From Desulfamplus magnetovallimortis (GTDB lineage: Bacteria; Desulfobacterota; Desulfobacteria; Desulfobacterales; Desulfobacteraceae), in assembly GCF_900170035.1 (NCBI RefSeq), contig NZ_LT828541.1, positions 212,172 through 276,171 of the forward strand: a stretch of 64,000 nt of DNA, given 5' to 3'. This document shows positions 35,746 to 45,051 of this stretch, one piece after another. The first letter of the stretch is position 1, and each line of letters starts with the position of its first letter. The notes below the pieces were generated by a model that did no database searches, had not been told where the DNA came from, and saw only the letters and a program-made list of their open reading frames with translations. The translations under genes and the position numbers were made by a program.

Positions 35746-36489
35746 TCACATTGCATTCAGGACATCATCTGAAATATCTGCATTTGTATAGAATTTCTGA
35801 ATGTCATCGCAATCCTCAAGTGCATCCAGAAATTTAATCATCTGCTCTGCCTCTTTCCCCTCCAGAGCAGTCTGGGTCTGGGGGATCATGGTAATTTCAG
35901 CAACTTCATACTCTATGGATGCTGCCTCAACCGCCTCTTTTACTGCCTCAAAATCTGCCGGATCAGTTATGACTTCAAAGCAGTCGTCCTCATCCTTGAC
36001 ATCTTCAGCACCTGCTTCAAGGGCAATTTCCATAAGGGTCTCTTCATCTGCGACTGATTTATCAACAGAGATTAATCCCTTTTTATCAAACATCCAGGAT
36101 ACACAGCCATCTGTGCCGATATTACCGCCGGCTTTATTAAAAATATACCGGACATCTGCAATTGTCCTGTTTTTATTGTCAGTGAGACACTCCACAAGTA
36201 CTGCCACACCTCCCGGACCATACCCTTCATAGACAAGCTCTTCGTAATCAACGCCTTCAAGCTCTCCTGTTCCCTTTTTAATGGCACGCTCAAGGTTGTC
36301 CTTGGGCATATTTTGTGCTTTTGCAGCAGCGACTGCTGTCCTCAATCGAGGATTGGATGCAATATCTCCTCCCCCCATCCGGGCTGCCACAGTTATCTCC
36401 TTTATGAGCTTTGTGAAAATCTTACCGCGCTTGGCATCGGCAGCTCCTTTTTTGTGCTTAATTGTTGACCATTTACTATGTCCTGACAT
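35746..36489 (-). CDS. yebC: YebC/PmpR family protein (probable translation or transcription regulator)
   Basis: The 247-residue protein starts [20 protein letters not shown], followed by [32 protein letters not shown] and a C-terminal [17 protein letters not shown]. These are diagnostic of the YebC/TACO1 family. Members have been linked to transcription control and, more recently, to relief of ribosome stalling. AGGAGG lies 8 bp before the ATG. It is separated from rlmE by a hairpin at 36573-36603. Confidence 0.95.
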   Translation of the reverse strand: MSGHSKWSTIKHKKGAADAKRGKIFTKLIKEITVAARMGGGDIASNPRLRTAVAAAKAQNMPKDNLERAIKKGTGELEGVDYEELVYEGYGPGGVAVLVECLTDNKNRTIADVRYIFNKAGGNIGTDGCVSWMFDKKGLISVDKSVADEETLMEIALEAGAEDVKDEDDCFEVITDPADFEAVKEAVEAASIEYEVAEITMIPQTQTALEGKEAEQMIKFLDALEDCDDIQKFYTNADISDDVLNAM

Positions 36490-36572
36490 CAGTTATTCCT
36501 CCTGAAATTATGGAGAGTTGCCCAAAGGCCACTCCCTTCTTTTTTGAATAAATCAAAACCATTACTGCTGCA

Positions 36573-36603
36573 AAGGGGATGACTTAAATAAAGTCACCCC
36601 CTT
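36573..36603 (-). terminator. hairpin between rlmE and yebC
   Basis: AAGGGG-TGACTT pairs with AAGTCA-CCCCTT with one mismatch around a 5-base loop. On the minus strand it would end the radA-rlmE transcript; the T-run is short. Confidence 0.45.
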
Positions 36604-36659
36604 CCGATACAAAAATAATATTTTTAAAGCAAACACAAGAACATCTTCTGTCAGCTTAA

Positions 36660-37340
36660 CTATTTTCTGCCTTTTCCAATTATATATATTTCCTTGCTGG
36701 ATTTTCTGCAACTTTCCGGCCTAAAAATTGAGTGGCTACTGAAGATGGCCTTAAAATCATTTTCAAAATGTTTAAAATCTCCACCCTGAAATATTTTGCA
36801 GACAAAATTGCCGCCTGTTTCAAGAAGATCAGAGGCTGCTTTGAGAGCTGCCTGGCACAAAGCTATGGAGCGGGCTTCATCCACATCCTTTCTGCCTGTT
36901 GTGGCCGGAGCCATATCACTTAATATTACATCATAACCTTTTCCCACAACTGCGGCAAGCTCTTCATTCATATCAAAGATATCCCCAACAAAGGCAGTTG
37001 CATTTGAAGGAAGCTCTATCTCAACGCTTTTAAGGTCAATGCCATTTACCCGGCCATTTTCCCCTGCTGTTTTTGCTGCATAAAGCAGCCAGGAACCCGG
37101 AGCGCAACCAAAATCCAGCACTCTGCTGCCTTTTTGTATTATGGTAAATTTTTTCTGGATCTCCATCAGTTTATATACGGAACGTGCAGGATAGTTCTCC
37201 TGTTTTGCCTTTTCAGTCAGATGATCAGCCCACTGCTGTCTCCCTTTTACGACTCTATTCACTTTGTTAGCAGATTTTTTATTTCCTGAAGATTGATTTT
37301 TTTTATCCTGAGTTTTTCCTGTTTTTCTATTTCTTTTCAT
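36660..37340 (-). CDS. rlmE: 23S rRNA (uridine-2'-O)-methyltransferase RlmE
   Basis: The 226-residue enzyme shows the FtsJ/RlmE fold: RSVYKLMEIQKKF, the SAM site VLDFGCAPGSWLLY, ILSDMAPATTGRK, FVCKIFQGGDF and SSKEIYIIGKG. The K-D-K-E catalytic residues are present. RlmE methylates U2552 of 23S rRNA late in 50S assembly. A Lys/Asn-rich N-terminal tail of about 30 residues precedes the core. The start overlaps the radA stop (ATGA), so translation is coupled. The gene ends in TAG, with TGA three codons further on. Confidence 0.93.
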   Translation of the reverse strand: MKRNRKTGKTQDKKNQSSGNKKSANKVNRVVKGRQQWADHLTEKAKQENYPARSVYKLMEIQKKFTIIQKGSRVLDFGCAPGSWLLYAAKTAGENGRVNGIDLKSVEIELPSNATAFVGDIFDMNEELAAVVGKGYDVILSDMAPATTGRKDVDEARSIALCQAALKAASDLLETGGNFVCKIFQGGDFKHFENDFKAIFSSHSIFRPESCRKSSKEIYIIGKGRK

Positions 37341-38701
37341 GGGAAAAGAGTCTCCATGACATGCTTAAGTGAAGTTGTACCTTCAATTATAATATCTTTC
37401 ATGGCTGGAAGCTGTTTCAAACTGTTCGCTGGTACAATACAGCGGGCAAAACCCATCTTGGCAGCTTCCTTGATTCTTGCCTCCACATGGCCTGCTGCCC
37501 TAATCTCTCCTGTAAGGCCGATCTCGCCAATAACAGTTGTACCCTCGGGTACAGGGATATCAAGAAAACTTGAAGCAAGAGCCACAGCAACACCAAGATC
37601 AACAGCAGGTTCAACAACCTTGACCCCGCCTGTGACATTCATGAAAATATCAAGGCCAGACAGATTAATACCAAGGCGCTTCTCCATCACAGCAGCAATA
37701 AGAGCTACCCGGTTGGGATCAAGCCCAAGGACAGTCCTTCTCGGGTTTCCAAATCCTGAGCTGCTGGCAAGTCCCTGAATTTCAATTAAAATCGGCCTTG
37801 TACCCTCCATACTGGCAGTTACAACAGAACCCGGGGCATTGACAGAGCGCTCCTCAAGAAAAACAGCAGAAGGATTTGGTACCTCCTGAAGCCCCTTCTC
37901 CTTCATCTCAAAGACACCTATCTCATTTGTGGAGCCAAACCTGTTTTTAACTGCTCTCAGGATTCTGAACACATGGCTTCTGTCCCCCTCAAAATAGAGT
38001 ACTGTATCCACCATATGCTCCATGATACGAGGCCCTGCAATTGCCCCCACCTTAGTAACATGTCCCACCAAAAAAAGGGGAATCCCAGACTGTTTTGCCA
38101 TATTCATGAGACGGATGGATGCTTCCCTGATCTGATTTACGCTGCCCGGAGTTGAAGCCATTTCCGGATTATAAACTGTCTGGATGGAGTCCACCACCAT
38201 TACATGGGGCTTTTCTGATTCAGCCATGGATATAATGGTGTCAAGATCTGTTTCTGCTGCCACAAGCATTGTAGAAGCACCTGATGAGAGACGCATCCCC
38301 CTCATTTTAAGCTGACGTATGGACTCTTCTCCTGATACATACAAAGCTTTTTTGCCCTGTTCTGCTATCCTTGAAAGTACCTGAAGCATCAGAGTTGATT
38401 TACCAATACCAGGATCTCCGCCAATGAGAATAAGGGTGCCTGCCACAATACCACCCCCAAGTACCCTGTCAAACTCTGCAATCTGTGTACTCATACGGGG
38501 CTCTTCATCAAAGGTTATGGCATCCATTGGCACAGGTGCAGATCGGGGTCTGGAAAACTTTGCTCCGGCAGCAGGAGAGTTTTCAATTTTTTCTGCCACA
38601 AGGGTATCCCAGTCACTGCAACCTGGACACTTTCCCATCCACTGAAGTGTCTGGTGTCCACAGCTCTGGCAACGAAATATCATTTTTTCTTTTTTTTTCA
38701 A
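37337..38701 (-). CDS. radA: DNA repair protein RadA
   Basis: The protein has the N-terminal zinc motif CQSCGHQTLQWMGKCPGC, Walker A GGDPGIGKST, the RadA-specific KNRFGSTNEIGVFEM motif and a C-terminal Lon-like domain (GVKVVEPAVDLGVAVALASS). RadA promotes branch migration during recombination. A TTG at 38701 has GGAAGGAG at a good distance, while the first ATG (38683) has none, so the TTG start is preferred. It is coupled to rlmE by a 4-bp overlap. Confidence 0.94.
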   Translation of the reverse strand: MKKKEKMIFRCQSCGHQTLQWMGKCPGCSDWDTLVAEKIENSPAAGAKFSRPRSAPVPMDAITFDEEPRMSTQIAEFDRVLGGGIVAGTLILIGGDPGIGKSTLMLQVLSRIAEQGKKALYVSGEESIRQLKMRGMRLSSGASTMLVAAETDLDTIISMAESEKPHVMVVDSIQTVYNPEMASTPGSVNQIREASIRLMNMAKQSGIPLFLVGHVTKVGAIAGPRIMEHMVDTVLYFEGDRSHVFRILRAVKNRFGSTNEIGVFEMKEKGLQEVPNPSAVFLEERSVNAPGSVVTASMEGTRPILIEIQGLASSSGFGNPRRTVLGLDPNRVALIAAVMEKRLGINLSGLDIFMNVTGGVKVVEPAVDLGVAVALASSFLDIPVPEGTTVIGEIGLTGEIRAAGHVEARIKEAAKMGFARCIVPANSLKQLPAMKDIIIEGTTSLKHVMETLFP

Positions 38702-38898
38702 CAGCACTCTCCTTCCAACACTTCGGACAGTTTTTGCAGGTCATCAATCTTCTAATTAATATGGCGACTTATACCAGTTTGCCCATTAACGATCAAGATG
38801 ATGATGCATTTCAATATTTTTTTAATGCATTATAACAAGAAATAAGCTATAAAATCAGTATAAATCGACAACATGACAAGGGAGGTAAAACTATATTT

Positions 38899-39807
38899 AT
38901 GGGAAAAAATATCAACACCCACAATTGCCGGTTACTCATCCCCAGATTTTTGATGATTACCATAATGACAATCACACTCTTTATAGCACCTTTTGATGGA
39001 GTATATTGCAAAAAGGCACTGGCAGAGGATACAGATTTTAATGACCTTAAAAATCGTCTTGCAAAAGACGGCTTTGACATCCAAACAATCAACTCTATAT
39101 ATGACAAACCGTCTGTACTTTTTGAAACTAAAGGAGTTTCCCTTTTCTTTGTTCACTCTGAAGGAAAACTTGACTATGATCAGTTTCTTTCAAAAAAATC
39201 CATCAACAGCGCCAAACAATACTTGAAAAGCCACGCAGGGGATCTTGAAAATGCCCAAAAGATTTACGGAGTTGACAAAACCATTATTACTGCAATTATC
39301 CTTGTGGAGACACGACTTGGCACATATATCGGAAACCGCAAGGTGATTAATACACTCTCAACAATGGCAGCCCTTTCAGATCCAGCCAAACGTGAAATTC
39401 TCTGGAGATCACTTCCTGATGACCGGAAAATGGAAAAAAGCGCATTTGAAAAAAAAGCTGACAAAAAATCGGCATGGGCATATGAAGAGTTAAAGGCTCT
39501 TTTGAGATTCACATCAAAAGAAGGAGTTGATCCTGTTAGCATAAAAGGTTCATATGCAGGCGCCATGGGAATCTCTCAATTCATGCCAAGTAATGTCCTG
39601 ACACTTGCAAAAGATGGGAACGGAGACGGCAAAATAGACCTTTTCACCCATGCAGATGCAATACACAGCATTGCCAACTACCTTAAAAATTATGGATGGG
39701 AGCCTTCCATCAACCGTCAGAAAGCCCACAAGGTACTCTACCAGTACAACCACAGCAACTTCTATGTGGATACATTACTTAAAATATCAGATAGACTTAA
39801 GGATTAA
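38899..39807 (+). CDS. lytic murein transglycosylase, MltB type (SLT_2)
   Basis: The 302-residue protein has an N-terminal hydrophobic segment (LLIPRFLMITIMTITLFIA), probably a signal peptide. The catalytic region reads DKTIITAIILVETRLGTYIG, where the Glu of VETRLG is the expected catalytic acid, then SYAGAMGISQFMPSN and ANYLKNYGW. A DGNGDGKIDLF loop resembles the calcium-binding loop of MltB. MltB enzymes cleave peptidoglycan strands to 1,6-anhydromuropeptides in the periplasm. No lipobox is evident. Confidence 0.87.
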   Translation: MGKNINTHNCRLLIPRFLMITIMTITLFIAPFDGVYCKKALAEDTDFNDLKNRLAKDGFDIQTINSIYDKPSVLFETKGVSLFFVHSEGKLDYDQFLSKKSINSAKQYLKSHAGDLENAQKIYGVDKTIITAIILVETRLGTYIGNRKVINTLSTMAALSDPAKREILWRSLPDDRKMEKSAFEKKADKKSAWAYEELKALLRFTSKEGVDPVSIKGSYAGAMGISQFMPSNVLTLAKDGNGDGKIDLFTHADAIHSIANYLKNYGWEPSINRQKAHKVLYQYNHSNFYVDTLLKISDRLKD

Positions 39808-39818
39808 TACGAAATATT

Positions 39819-40052
39819 ATGGATCATACAACTTTTATTGTTGCAGGGCTTGGACTCATCTTCTGGCTTCTGACTATCCTGGCAATGATGAATGTGGTTT
39901 TAAAGGATTTTGGCTCGGTTCAGAAAAAAGCCATATGGGGAATCGTCTCCCTTATCCCATTTGTTGGGTGGCTGATATATTTTCTTTTTGGGGCAAAAAG
40001 AGGAATAAGGAAAAATTTAAAAAACAACGCAGACCTTCAAAAAGATACTTAA
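39819..40052 (+). CDS. small PLDc_N-type membrane protein
   Basis: The 77-residue protein has two hydrophobic helices (FIVAGLGLIFWLLTILAMM and IWGIVSLIPFVGWLIYFLFG) followed by a Lys/Arg-rich tail. This is the pattern of the PLDc_N domain found alone or before phospholipase D domains. It starts 12 bp after the transglycosylase stop and may be cotranscribed. The SD is poor. A family D repeat begins five bases after its stop. Confidence 0.6.
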   Translation: MDHTTFIVAGLGLIFWLLTILAMMNVVLKDFGSVQKKAIWGIVSLIPFVGWLIYFLFGAKRGIRKNLKNNADLQKDT

Positions 40053-40056
40053 GAAT

Positions 40057-40330
40057 CGGTTTTTAATAACTTGCCCATTCACCTCACCCACCGGCCCCTC
40101 TCCATGACTGGAAAGGGGGAATCTGGGTAAGTTAATTAAACCCTGTTACTTAGGATCTGCTCTTAAATCAGAGGCTCGTGCATAAATTGATATGAAAAAA
40201 GTGCCCTCATGTGCCGAGCTTTGACTTAGGAATGAGTCTTAAATAATTTGCCCATTTCAAAACAGGCGACCACTTTAAGCCGTACTTTTGAGAGTTCTAA
40301 TTGGACACCTTATTTCGTACTCATTCCTTA
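40057..40330. repeat. two family D elements
   Basis: The first (about 40057-40145) starts GAATCGGTTTTTAATAACTT just after a stop codon. The second (40226-40330) starts TTAGGAATGAGTCTTAAATA and ends TTATTTCGTACTCATTCCTT, with about 20-bp inverted ends. Between them nothing is recognised. Confidence 0.65.
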
Positions 40331-40370
40331 ATTCTTCCTCACAGGGTCAGGATGCACTACGGAGAAAAAG

Positions 40371-40925
40371 ATGTCATCAGTATCTACCTGTTGTTTAACC
40401 CCATGTTCCGGAAATCTTTTTGTTTACACATATAAAGAAGGAGTGTTAAGCCATGCAGCTCACGATTTGCTGCTGAAGGCTACTGATTTTAAAATAGACC
40501 TTAACATTCCGGATGGTGATTTCACCTCAGCCAGCTTGAATATGGAACTCAAATCAGATTCCATAGACGTTTTGTACGCCATGAAGGAAGGCAAACCGCA
40601 ACCGAATCTGCTTAAAAAAAAAGATAAATCAGAAATTAAAGCTTTTATGGAAAAAGATGTCCTGCATGTGTCAAAATACAGGACAATCACATTTGAATCT
40701 ATCATGATTCAGCAAAAAGAGACATACTATATGGTAAAGGGAAAATTGTCTCTGCATGGTACCGTGAGAATTATAACCTTTAAGGTAAAAAGTGATGACG
40801 GAAAGCGGTTTAAAGGCACTGTAATTCTGGCACAGACAAATTTCGGCATTAAGCCTTTTAATGCGTTGATGGGCGCTTTAAAAGTACGTAACAGAGTAAA
40901 GATCGGCTTTGATTTTGAGATATAG
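40371..40925 (+). CDS. YceI-family protein, cytoplasmic form
   Basis: The 184-residue protein matches the YceI beta-barrel pattern: VLSHAAHDLLLKATDFKIDL near the start, SEIKAFMEKDVLHVSKYRTI, and TVILAQTNFGIKPFNALMGA with a terminal VRNRVKIGFDFEI. YceI proteins bind long-chain isoprenoids or amphiphiles. Unlike E. coli YceI it has no signal peptide. It ends in TAG, and the frame then stays open for 11 codons into the start region of the next gene, in the same frame, so amber readthrough would fuse them. Confidence 0.8.
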   Translation: MSSVSTCCLTPCSGNLFVYTYKEGVLSHAAHDLLLKATDFKIDLNIPDGDFTSASLNMELKSDSIDVLYAMKEGKPQPNLLKKKDKSEIKAFMEKDVLHVSKYRTITFESIMIQQKETYYMVKGKLSLHGTVRIITFKVKSDDGKRFKGTVILAQTNFGIKPFNALMGALKVRNRVKIGFDFEI

Positions 40926-40973
40926 CCGAAATTTAAAAACATAGCCAGAAACCAGCACATGCAAGGAGGAGTT

Positions 40974-42944
40974 ATGGGACTTTCCAGTTACTGGGCAGAT
41001 GATTACGTAAAAAAACAAAGAAGCGTAGAAAATGCAGTAAAAGCGATAAAGTCAGGCCACAGGGTTTTTATAGGCTCCTACTGTGGTGAGCCTCAATCCC
41101 TTGTCAGCGGACTTGCAAAGGCATCTGAAAGCTTAAACGATATTGAGATCATCCGCCTCATGTCAAGGGAGACAACACCTCTGACAAGAATTGCAGACCG
41201 CACATTGGATCAGAGCCTTACAATACGTTCCATATATCTTGGTGCTGCACGATCTAAAGCACTTGCCGGCAATAAAAGGTTCTATACACCTGTCAACATG
41301 GCTGAGGTTCCACGACTTTTTAGCAACAGAAGGATTCACCTTGATGTTGCCATGATACAGGTAAGCCCTCCGGATGACTTTGGTTGGATGAGCCTTGGGG
41401 TTTCTGTGGATGTCACCCTTGCTGCTGCCCTTGCAGCGGATTTTGTCATAGCCCAGGTTAATGAACGGATGCCCATGGTACTTGGACAGAGTTTCATCCA
41501 TGTAAATGATGTGGATATCATTGTTGAAAAAAATGAAGAGCTGATGACAATTCAGCTTGACCCTCCATCCCAGAAAGCCTCCCGAATAGGAGAGCATATT
41601 GTCCGCCTCATTGAAGATGGCTCAACTCTACAGATCGGTCTTGATGCTGCATCCCAGGCCACAAGCCAGGCTCTATCCAACAAAAATGATCTTGGCATAC
41701 ACTCACAATTTCTCACACAGGACATGATGCATCTTTATTCTAAAGGGGTGATAAACAACCGGAAAAAGGGATTTAACGATGGAAAAATGGTTGCAGGATG
41801 TTCGGTTGGTACCGAAGCCCTTTATGAATTTCTGCATATCAATCCAGCAGTGGAGTTTCACTCATTCGACTACGTAAATGACATTGATATTATATCAAGG
41901 CACAACAAGATGATATCAATGAATGTGGCCCAGCAGGTTGACCTTTTTGGACAGATATCCTGCGATGCACAGGAATCAACTCTTTTTGCAGGTGTTTCAG
42001 GTATCTCCGATTTTGTAAGAGGAGCCAACAGATCAAAGGGGGGCAAATCCATAATAATGCTCAACTCCACCATTGAAGTTGAAGATGATCACGAAGGAGG
42101 GAAGGAGATTGATGGAGAAGACATTGATGGAAAAGATGAAAAAAAACAAAAACAATCTGACAACCCCAACAAAAAAACAAAAAAACGGGTCAGCGCACTT
42201 GTTCCATGCCTTAACGGCCTTGTAACCATTCCAAGGGAAGATGTCCGCTATGTGGTTACAGAGTTTGGTGCTGTGAACCTTTTTGGCAAAAGCACACAGG
42301 AGCGTACCTTTGCCCTGATAAGCATTGCACACCCGGAATTTAGGGATGAACTGCTGGAGCAGGCCAAGGATATGGGAATGATAGGAAAGGACAGAACCCT
42401 TGGTGAATCAGTATATGGTATATACCCTGTCAAACTTGAGGAGATAATTGATATAAATGGGGAAACCATAACCTTCCGGCCGGCCAAACCGGTTGATGAA
42501 CGCCGCATTCAGGAACACTTCTATCATATGGATAAGCAGGATATCATATCACGCTTTTTCCATGAAAAGACCCGCTTCATACGTAATGACGTTGAAGTAA
42601 TGAGCCAGATAGACTATAAAAGAAATCTCACCATCATTGCCCTTATTGGTGAAGTCGGCTTTGACAGCGTTATAGGAGTTGGAAGCTACTATCTTGAACC
42701 TGCCACCAACATGGCTGAAGTTGCTTTTTCCATCAGCAAGGATCATCAGAGCAAGGGACTTGGAAGAATCCTGCTTCGCAAACTTGCCGAGGCGGCACGG
42801 GACAGGGGAATAAACGGCCTTTTTGCAGTAACATCATCCGGCAACAAAAAGATGATGAAACTTTTCAAGACCCTGCCCTACAAGATTCATTCAGAAATTG
42901 ACGAGGATATGCTTTTAAGCTGTCGTTTCAATCAGCCTGCCTGA
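40974..42944 (+). CDS. acetyl-CoA hydrolase/CoA-transferase fused to GNAT acetyltransferase
   Basis: The 656-residue protein has an acetyl-CoA hydrolase/transferase part (about 1-510; LQIGLDAASQATSQALSNKN, KGFNDGKMVAGCSVGTEALY, DVRYVVTEFGAVNLFGKS) and a C-terminal GNAT domain (about 540-650; HQSKGLGRILLRKLAEAARD). This fusion occurs in several Deltaproteobacteria. In active CoA-transferases of this family a Glu follows H-[ST]; here the motif is HSQ with Gln245. A very acidic/basic insertion (about 367-405) interrupts the C-terminal transferase half. AAGGAGGAG lies just before the ATG at 40974; an ATG at 40959 is possible. Confidence 0.87.
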   Translation: MGLSSYWADDYVKKQRSVENAVKAIKSGHRVFIGSYCGEPQSLVSGLAKASESLNDIEIIRLMSRETTPLTRIADRTLDQSLTIRSIYLGAARSKALAGNKRFYTPVNMAEVPRLFSNRRIHLDVAMIQVSPPDDFGWMSLGVSVDVTLAAALAADFVIAQVNERMPMVLGQSFIHVNDVDIIVEKNEELMTIQLDPPSQKASRIGEHIVRLIEDGSTLQIGLDAASQATSQALSNKNDLGIHSQFLTQDMMHLYSKGVINNRKKGFNDGKMVAGCSVGTEALYEFLHINPAVEFHSFDYVNDIDIISRHNKMISMNVAQQVDLFGQISCDAQESTLFAGVSGISDFVRGANRSKGGKSIIMLNSTIEVEDDHEGGKEIDGEDIDGKDEKKQKQSDNPNKKTKKRVSALVPCLNGLVTIPREDVRYVVTEFGAVNLFGKSTQERTFALISIAHPEFRDELLEQAKDMGMIGKDRTLGESVYGIYPVKLEEIIDINGETITFRPAKPVDERRIQEHFYHMDKQDIISRFFHEKTRFIRNDVEVMSQIDYKRNLTIIALIGEVGFDSVIGVGSYYLEPATNMAEVAFSISKDHQSKGLGRILLRKLAEAARDRGINGLFAVTSSGNKKMMKLFKTLPYKIHSEIDEDMLLSCRFNQPA

Positions 42945-43005
42945 TAGTGATACCCCCAACATGTTATGAGTGTACCCTTTTTTGAATATCCGGTGTAAAT
43001 TGTTT

Positions 43006-43136
43006 ATAAGAAAGTCCCCGTATTTCAAGGTTTTTTTCAGGGCTTTCATGCTTCGTTGTGGCAAGATGGGTTTGCCATGGCCGTTATGTGAAACATACCC
43101 CTCCACCCCCCTCTCGCAGAGTTGCGAGGGGGGAGA
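43006..43136. repeat. family A2 repeat followed by a GC-rich hairpin
   Basis: A2 runs from TATAAGAAAGTCCCCG to TTTGCCATGGCCGTTA (43006-43083). The hairpin CCCCCCTCTCGCA / TGCGAGGGGGG follows at about 43105-43134. The rest of the 436-bp gap to 43380 is AT-rich with nothing recognised. Confidence 0.65.
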
Positions 43137-43380
43137 ATAGTTCAAAAAGGATACACTCAAAGATTATAGGGACACCCATTTGTGCTTGCCCTTCAATTAA
43201 GAATTTTCCAAAGATAACACATTGAAATTACTGATGTTGTTTTTTACAACTCCTATTTTTTTCAATTTAATAAAATTTTATTAATGCCTTATTTCCATCT
43301 TTCTGATAAAGAGTTCAAATTTACCACTCTGCCCATATATATAGGGGCATTTCAATCACAATCAACCGGAGGTTATTTTT

Positions 43381-44356
43381 ATGAAAAGAATTAGTTTGTC
43401 CATTTGTGTTATCTTTGTATTGGGACTTCTCTTTTCCGCAAACTCATTTGCAGCAGACAGAATATTTTTTGGAATTGCAACAGGAGGCACAGGGGGTACC
43501 TATTATCCACTTGGAGGGATGCTGGCACAGATGATCTCCAACAATGTTGATATTAACGGCAAAAAAACTCTCTGCCACAGCAGAAACCGGAAATGCATCA
43601 GTTGCCAACGCAACTCTTCTTGGCCGTAATGGAATTGAATCTGCTTTTGTTGCAGCAGATATACTGGATGCAGCATACAAGGGAACCAAGCAGTTTGAGG
43701 GAAAAGAGATCAAAAACCTCAGAGCGCTTGGAGCACTCTATCCTGAAACAGTACAGCTTGTTGTACGCGCAAATGCAGGTGTAAAAACATTTATGGATCT
43801 TAAGGGCAAATCCATCTCCTCAGGCTCTCCAGGTTCAGGTCAGTGGCAGCTTCTTGGTGATCTTTTGGAAGCACACGGTATGGACAGAACAACCGATATT
43901 TCTGAAGACTACTCCTCATTTTCCCAGTCAGTTGAAAAAATTAAAGACGGTAACCTTGATGCATCCCTGATTACAGCAGGCACACCAACAGCATCAGTTC
44001 TTGAGCTTGCAAACTACCATGATATAATAATTCTTCCACTGACAGGCCCTGCCATCAAGGAGCTTCAGAAAGTTCAGCCTTACTATGCCAACGCAACCCT
44101 TCCTGCCAACACATATAAAGGCCAGACTGAAGATGTTGAAACAATTGCCGTAAGAGCCATCTGGGCAACCCATGATCAGCTTGACGAAGAGACTGCCTAC
44201 AATGTTGTAAAGGCTCTTTATGAAAATACAGAAACCCTTGCAAAGGTACATGTCAAAGGGAAAGAGATATCCCTTGAAAAGGCCCTTGAATCAGTATCCA
44301 TTCCACTCCATCCAGGAGCTGAAAAATACTATCGTGAAAAGGGTATGATAAAATAG
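43381..44356 (+). pseudogene. TAXI-family TRAP transporter solute-binding protein, frameshifted at an A7 tract
   Basis: The signal peptide (KRISLSICVIFVLGLLFSAN) and FFGIATGGTGGTYYPLGGML are in one frame. The rest (TAETGNASVANATLLGRNGI, SISSGSPGSGQWQLLGDLLE, down to GAEKYYREKGMIK) is in the +1 frame. The switch occurs at AAAAAAA, 43561-43567; six A's would restore the expected protein. Everything else looks intact, so this may be a recent mutation, a sequencing error or polymerase slippage at the run. TAXI proteins deliver solutes to TRAP permeases, here the fused one downstream. The TAG stop abuts the next start. Confidence 0.8.
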
Positions 44357-44357
44357 T

Positions 44358-45047
44358 ATGAAAGGATTTATTGCAGGGATTCTTGGAATTTTCATATTCA
44401 CCTGCATTTCCACCGGAGAGGAGATCAGGGTAAAATGCCCTGGAACCTCCGCTCCGGGTATAAGTTCACCCTCCCCTGCCCTCTTATCACCTCCAAAGGA
44501 GACAGAAACCAAGGAAGACCGGAATAGCGTCACCTCCCCGATATCAGGTAAAACAAAAAACGTAAGTTCTCAATTAGTCAGGGTAAACGCCCTGATATCT
44601 GACAAAACAAATAACTCCCTGATATCCGCCAGAACAAAAAATTGTACAACATGCGGCCACCTTGTCATAACTGAGTTTCCAGTCAAAAAGGTGCTGGGAC
44701 GCTATCCTCTGGACAAAGATCAAACATTTGCCCTCACCTTCATCCATTCTGTTTCCAAAACCAGAGTAAAGGATATCTTTGAGATCCGATCGGGTCAAAT
44801 CATACAGACAAAGGAGTTTTTCCAAACCCACGGCGCTGGCCTGCCATCCGCACCAGATGAACCAGGAGGAACTTCATGGGAAAAAACCAGCGAAGGTTTT
44901 ATCCTGAACATGGAAAGACCAATCATAAAACTTGTGGTTAGAACAGATAGCCTGTACGAAAACCGTCTTGTTCTGCCTTCCGGTACTCTCAATCTTAATC
45001 AATGGGGTGATCAGGCTATTTTAATTTTCTTTGAAAAATCCATATAA
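44358..45047 (+). CDS. DUF1850 protein of a TAXI-TRAP operon
   Basis: The 229-residue protein begins with a hydrophobic signal-like segment and ends in a DUF1850 domain (about 100-229; FALTFIHSVSKTRVKDIFEI, THGAGLPSAPDE). DUF1850 genes commonly lie between TAXI binding-protein and permease genes; their role is unknown. Between signal and domain there are about 70 Ser/Thr/Lys-rich residues with three related motifs (PISGKTKN, LISDKTNN, LISARTKN). The start lies one base after the binding-protein stop. Confidence 0.78.
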   Translation: MKGFIAGILGIFIFTCISTGEEIRVKCPGTSAPGISSPSPALLSPPKETETKEDRNSVTSPISGKTKNVSSQLVRVNALISDKTNNSLISARTKNCTTCGHLVITEFPVKKVLGRYPLDKDQTFALTFIHSVSKTRVKDIFEIRSGQIIQTKEFFQTHGAGLPSAPDEPGGTSWEKTSEGFILNMERPIIKLVVRTDSLYENRLVLPSGTLNLNQWGDQAILIFFEKSI

Positions 45048-45051
45048 TGAA

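Noticed and set aside
39650-40066. 138-codon plus-strand frame across the transglycosylase end
   Set aside because: It overlaps two better supported genes in another frame and has no family features.
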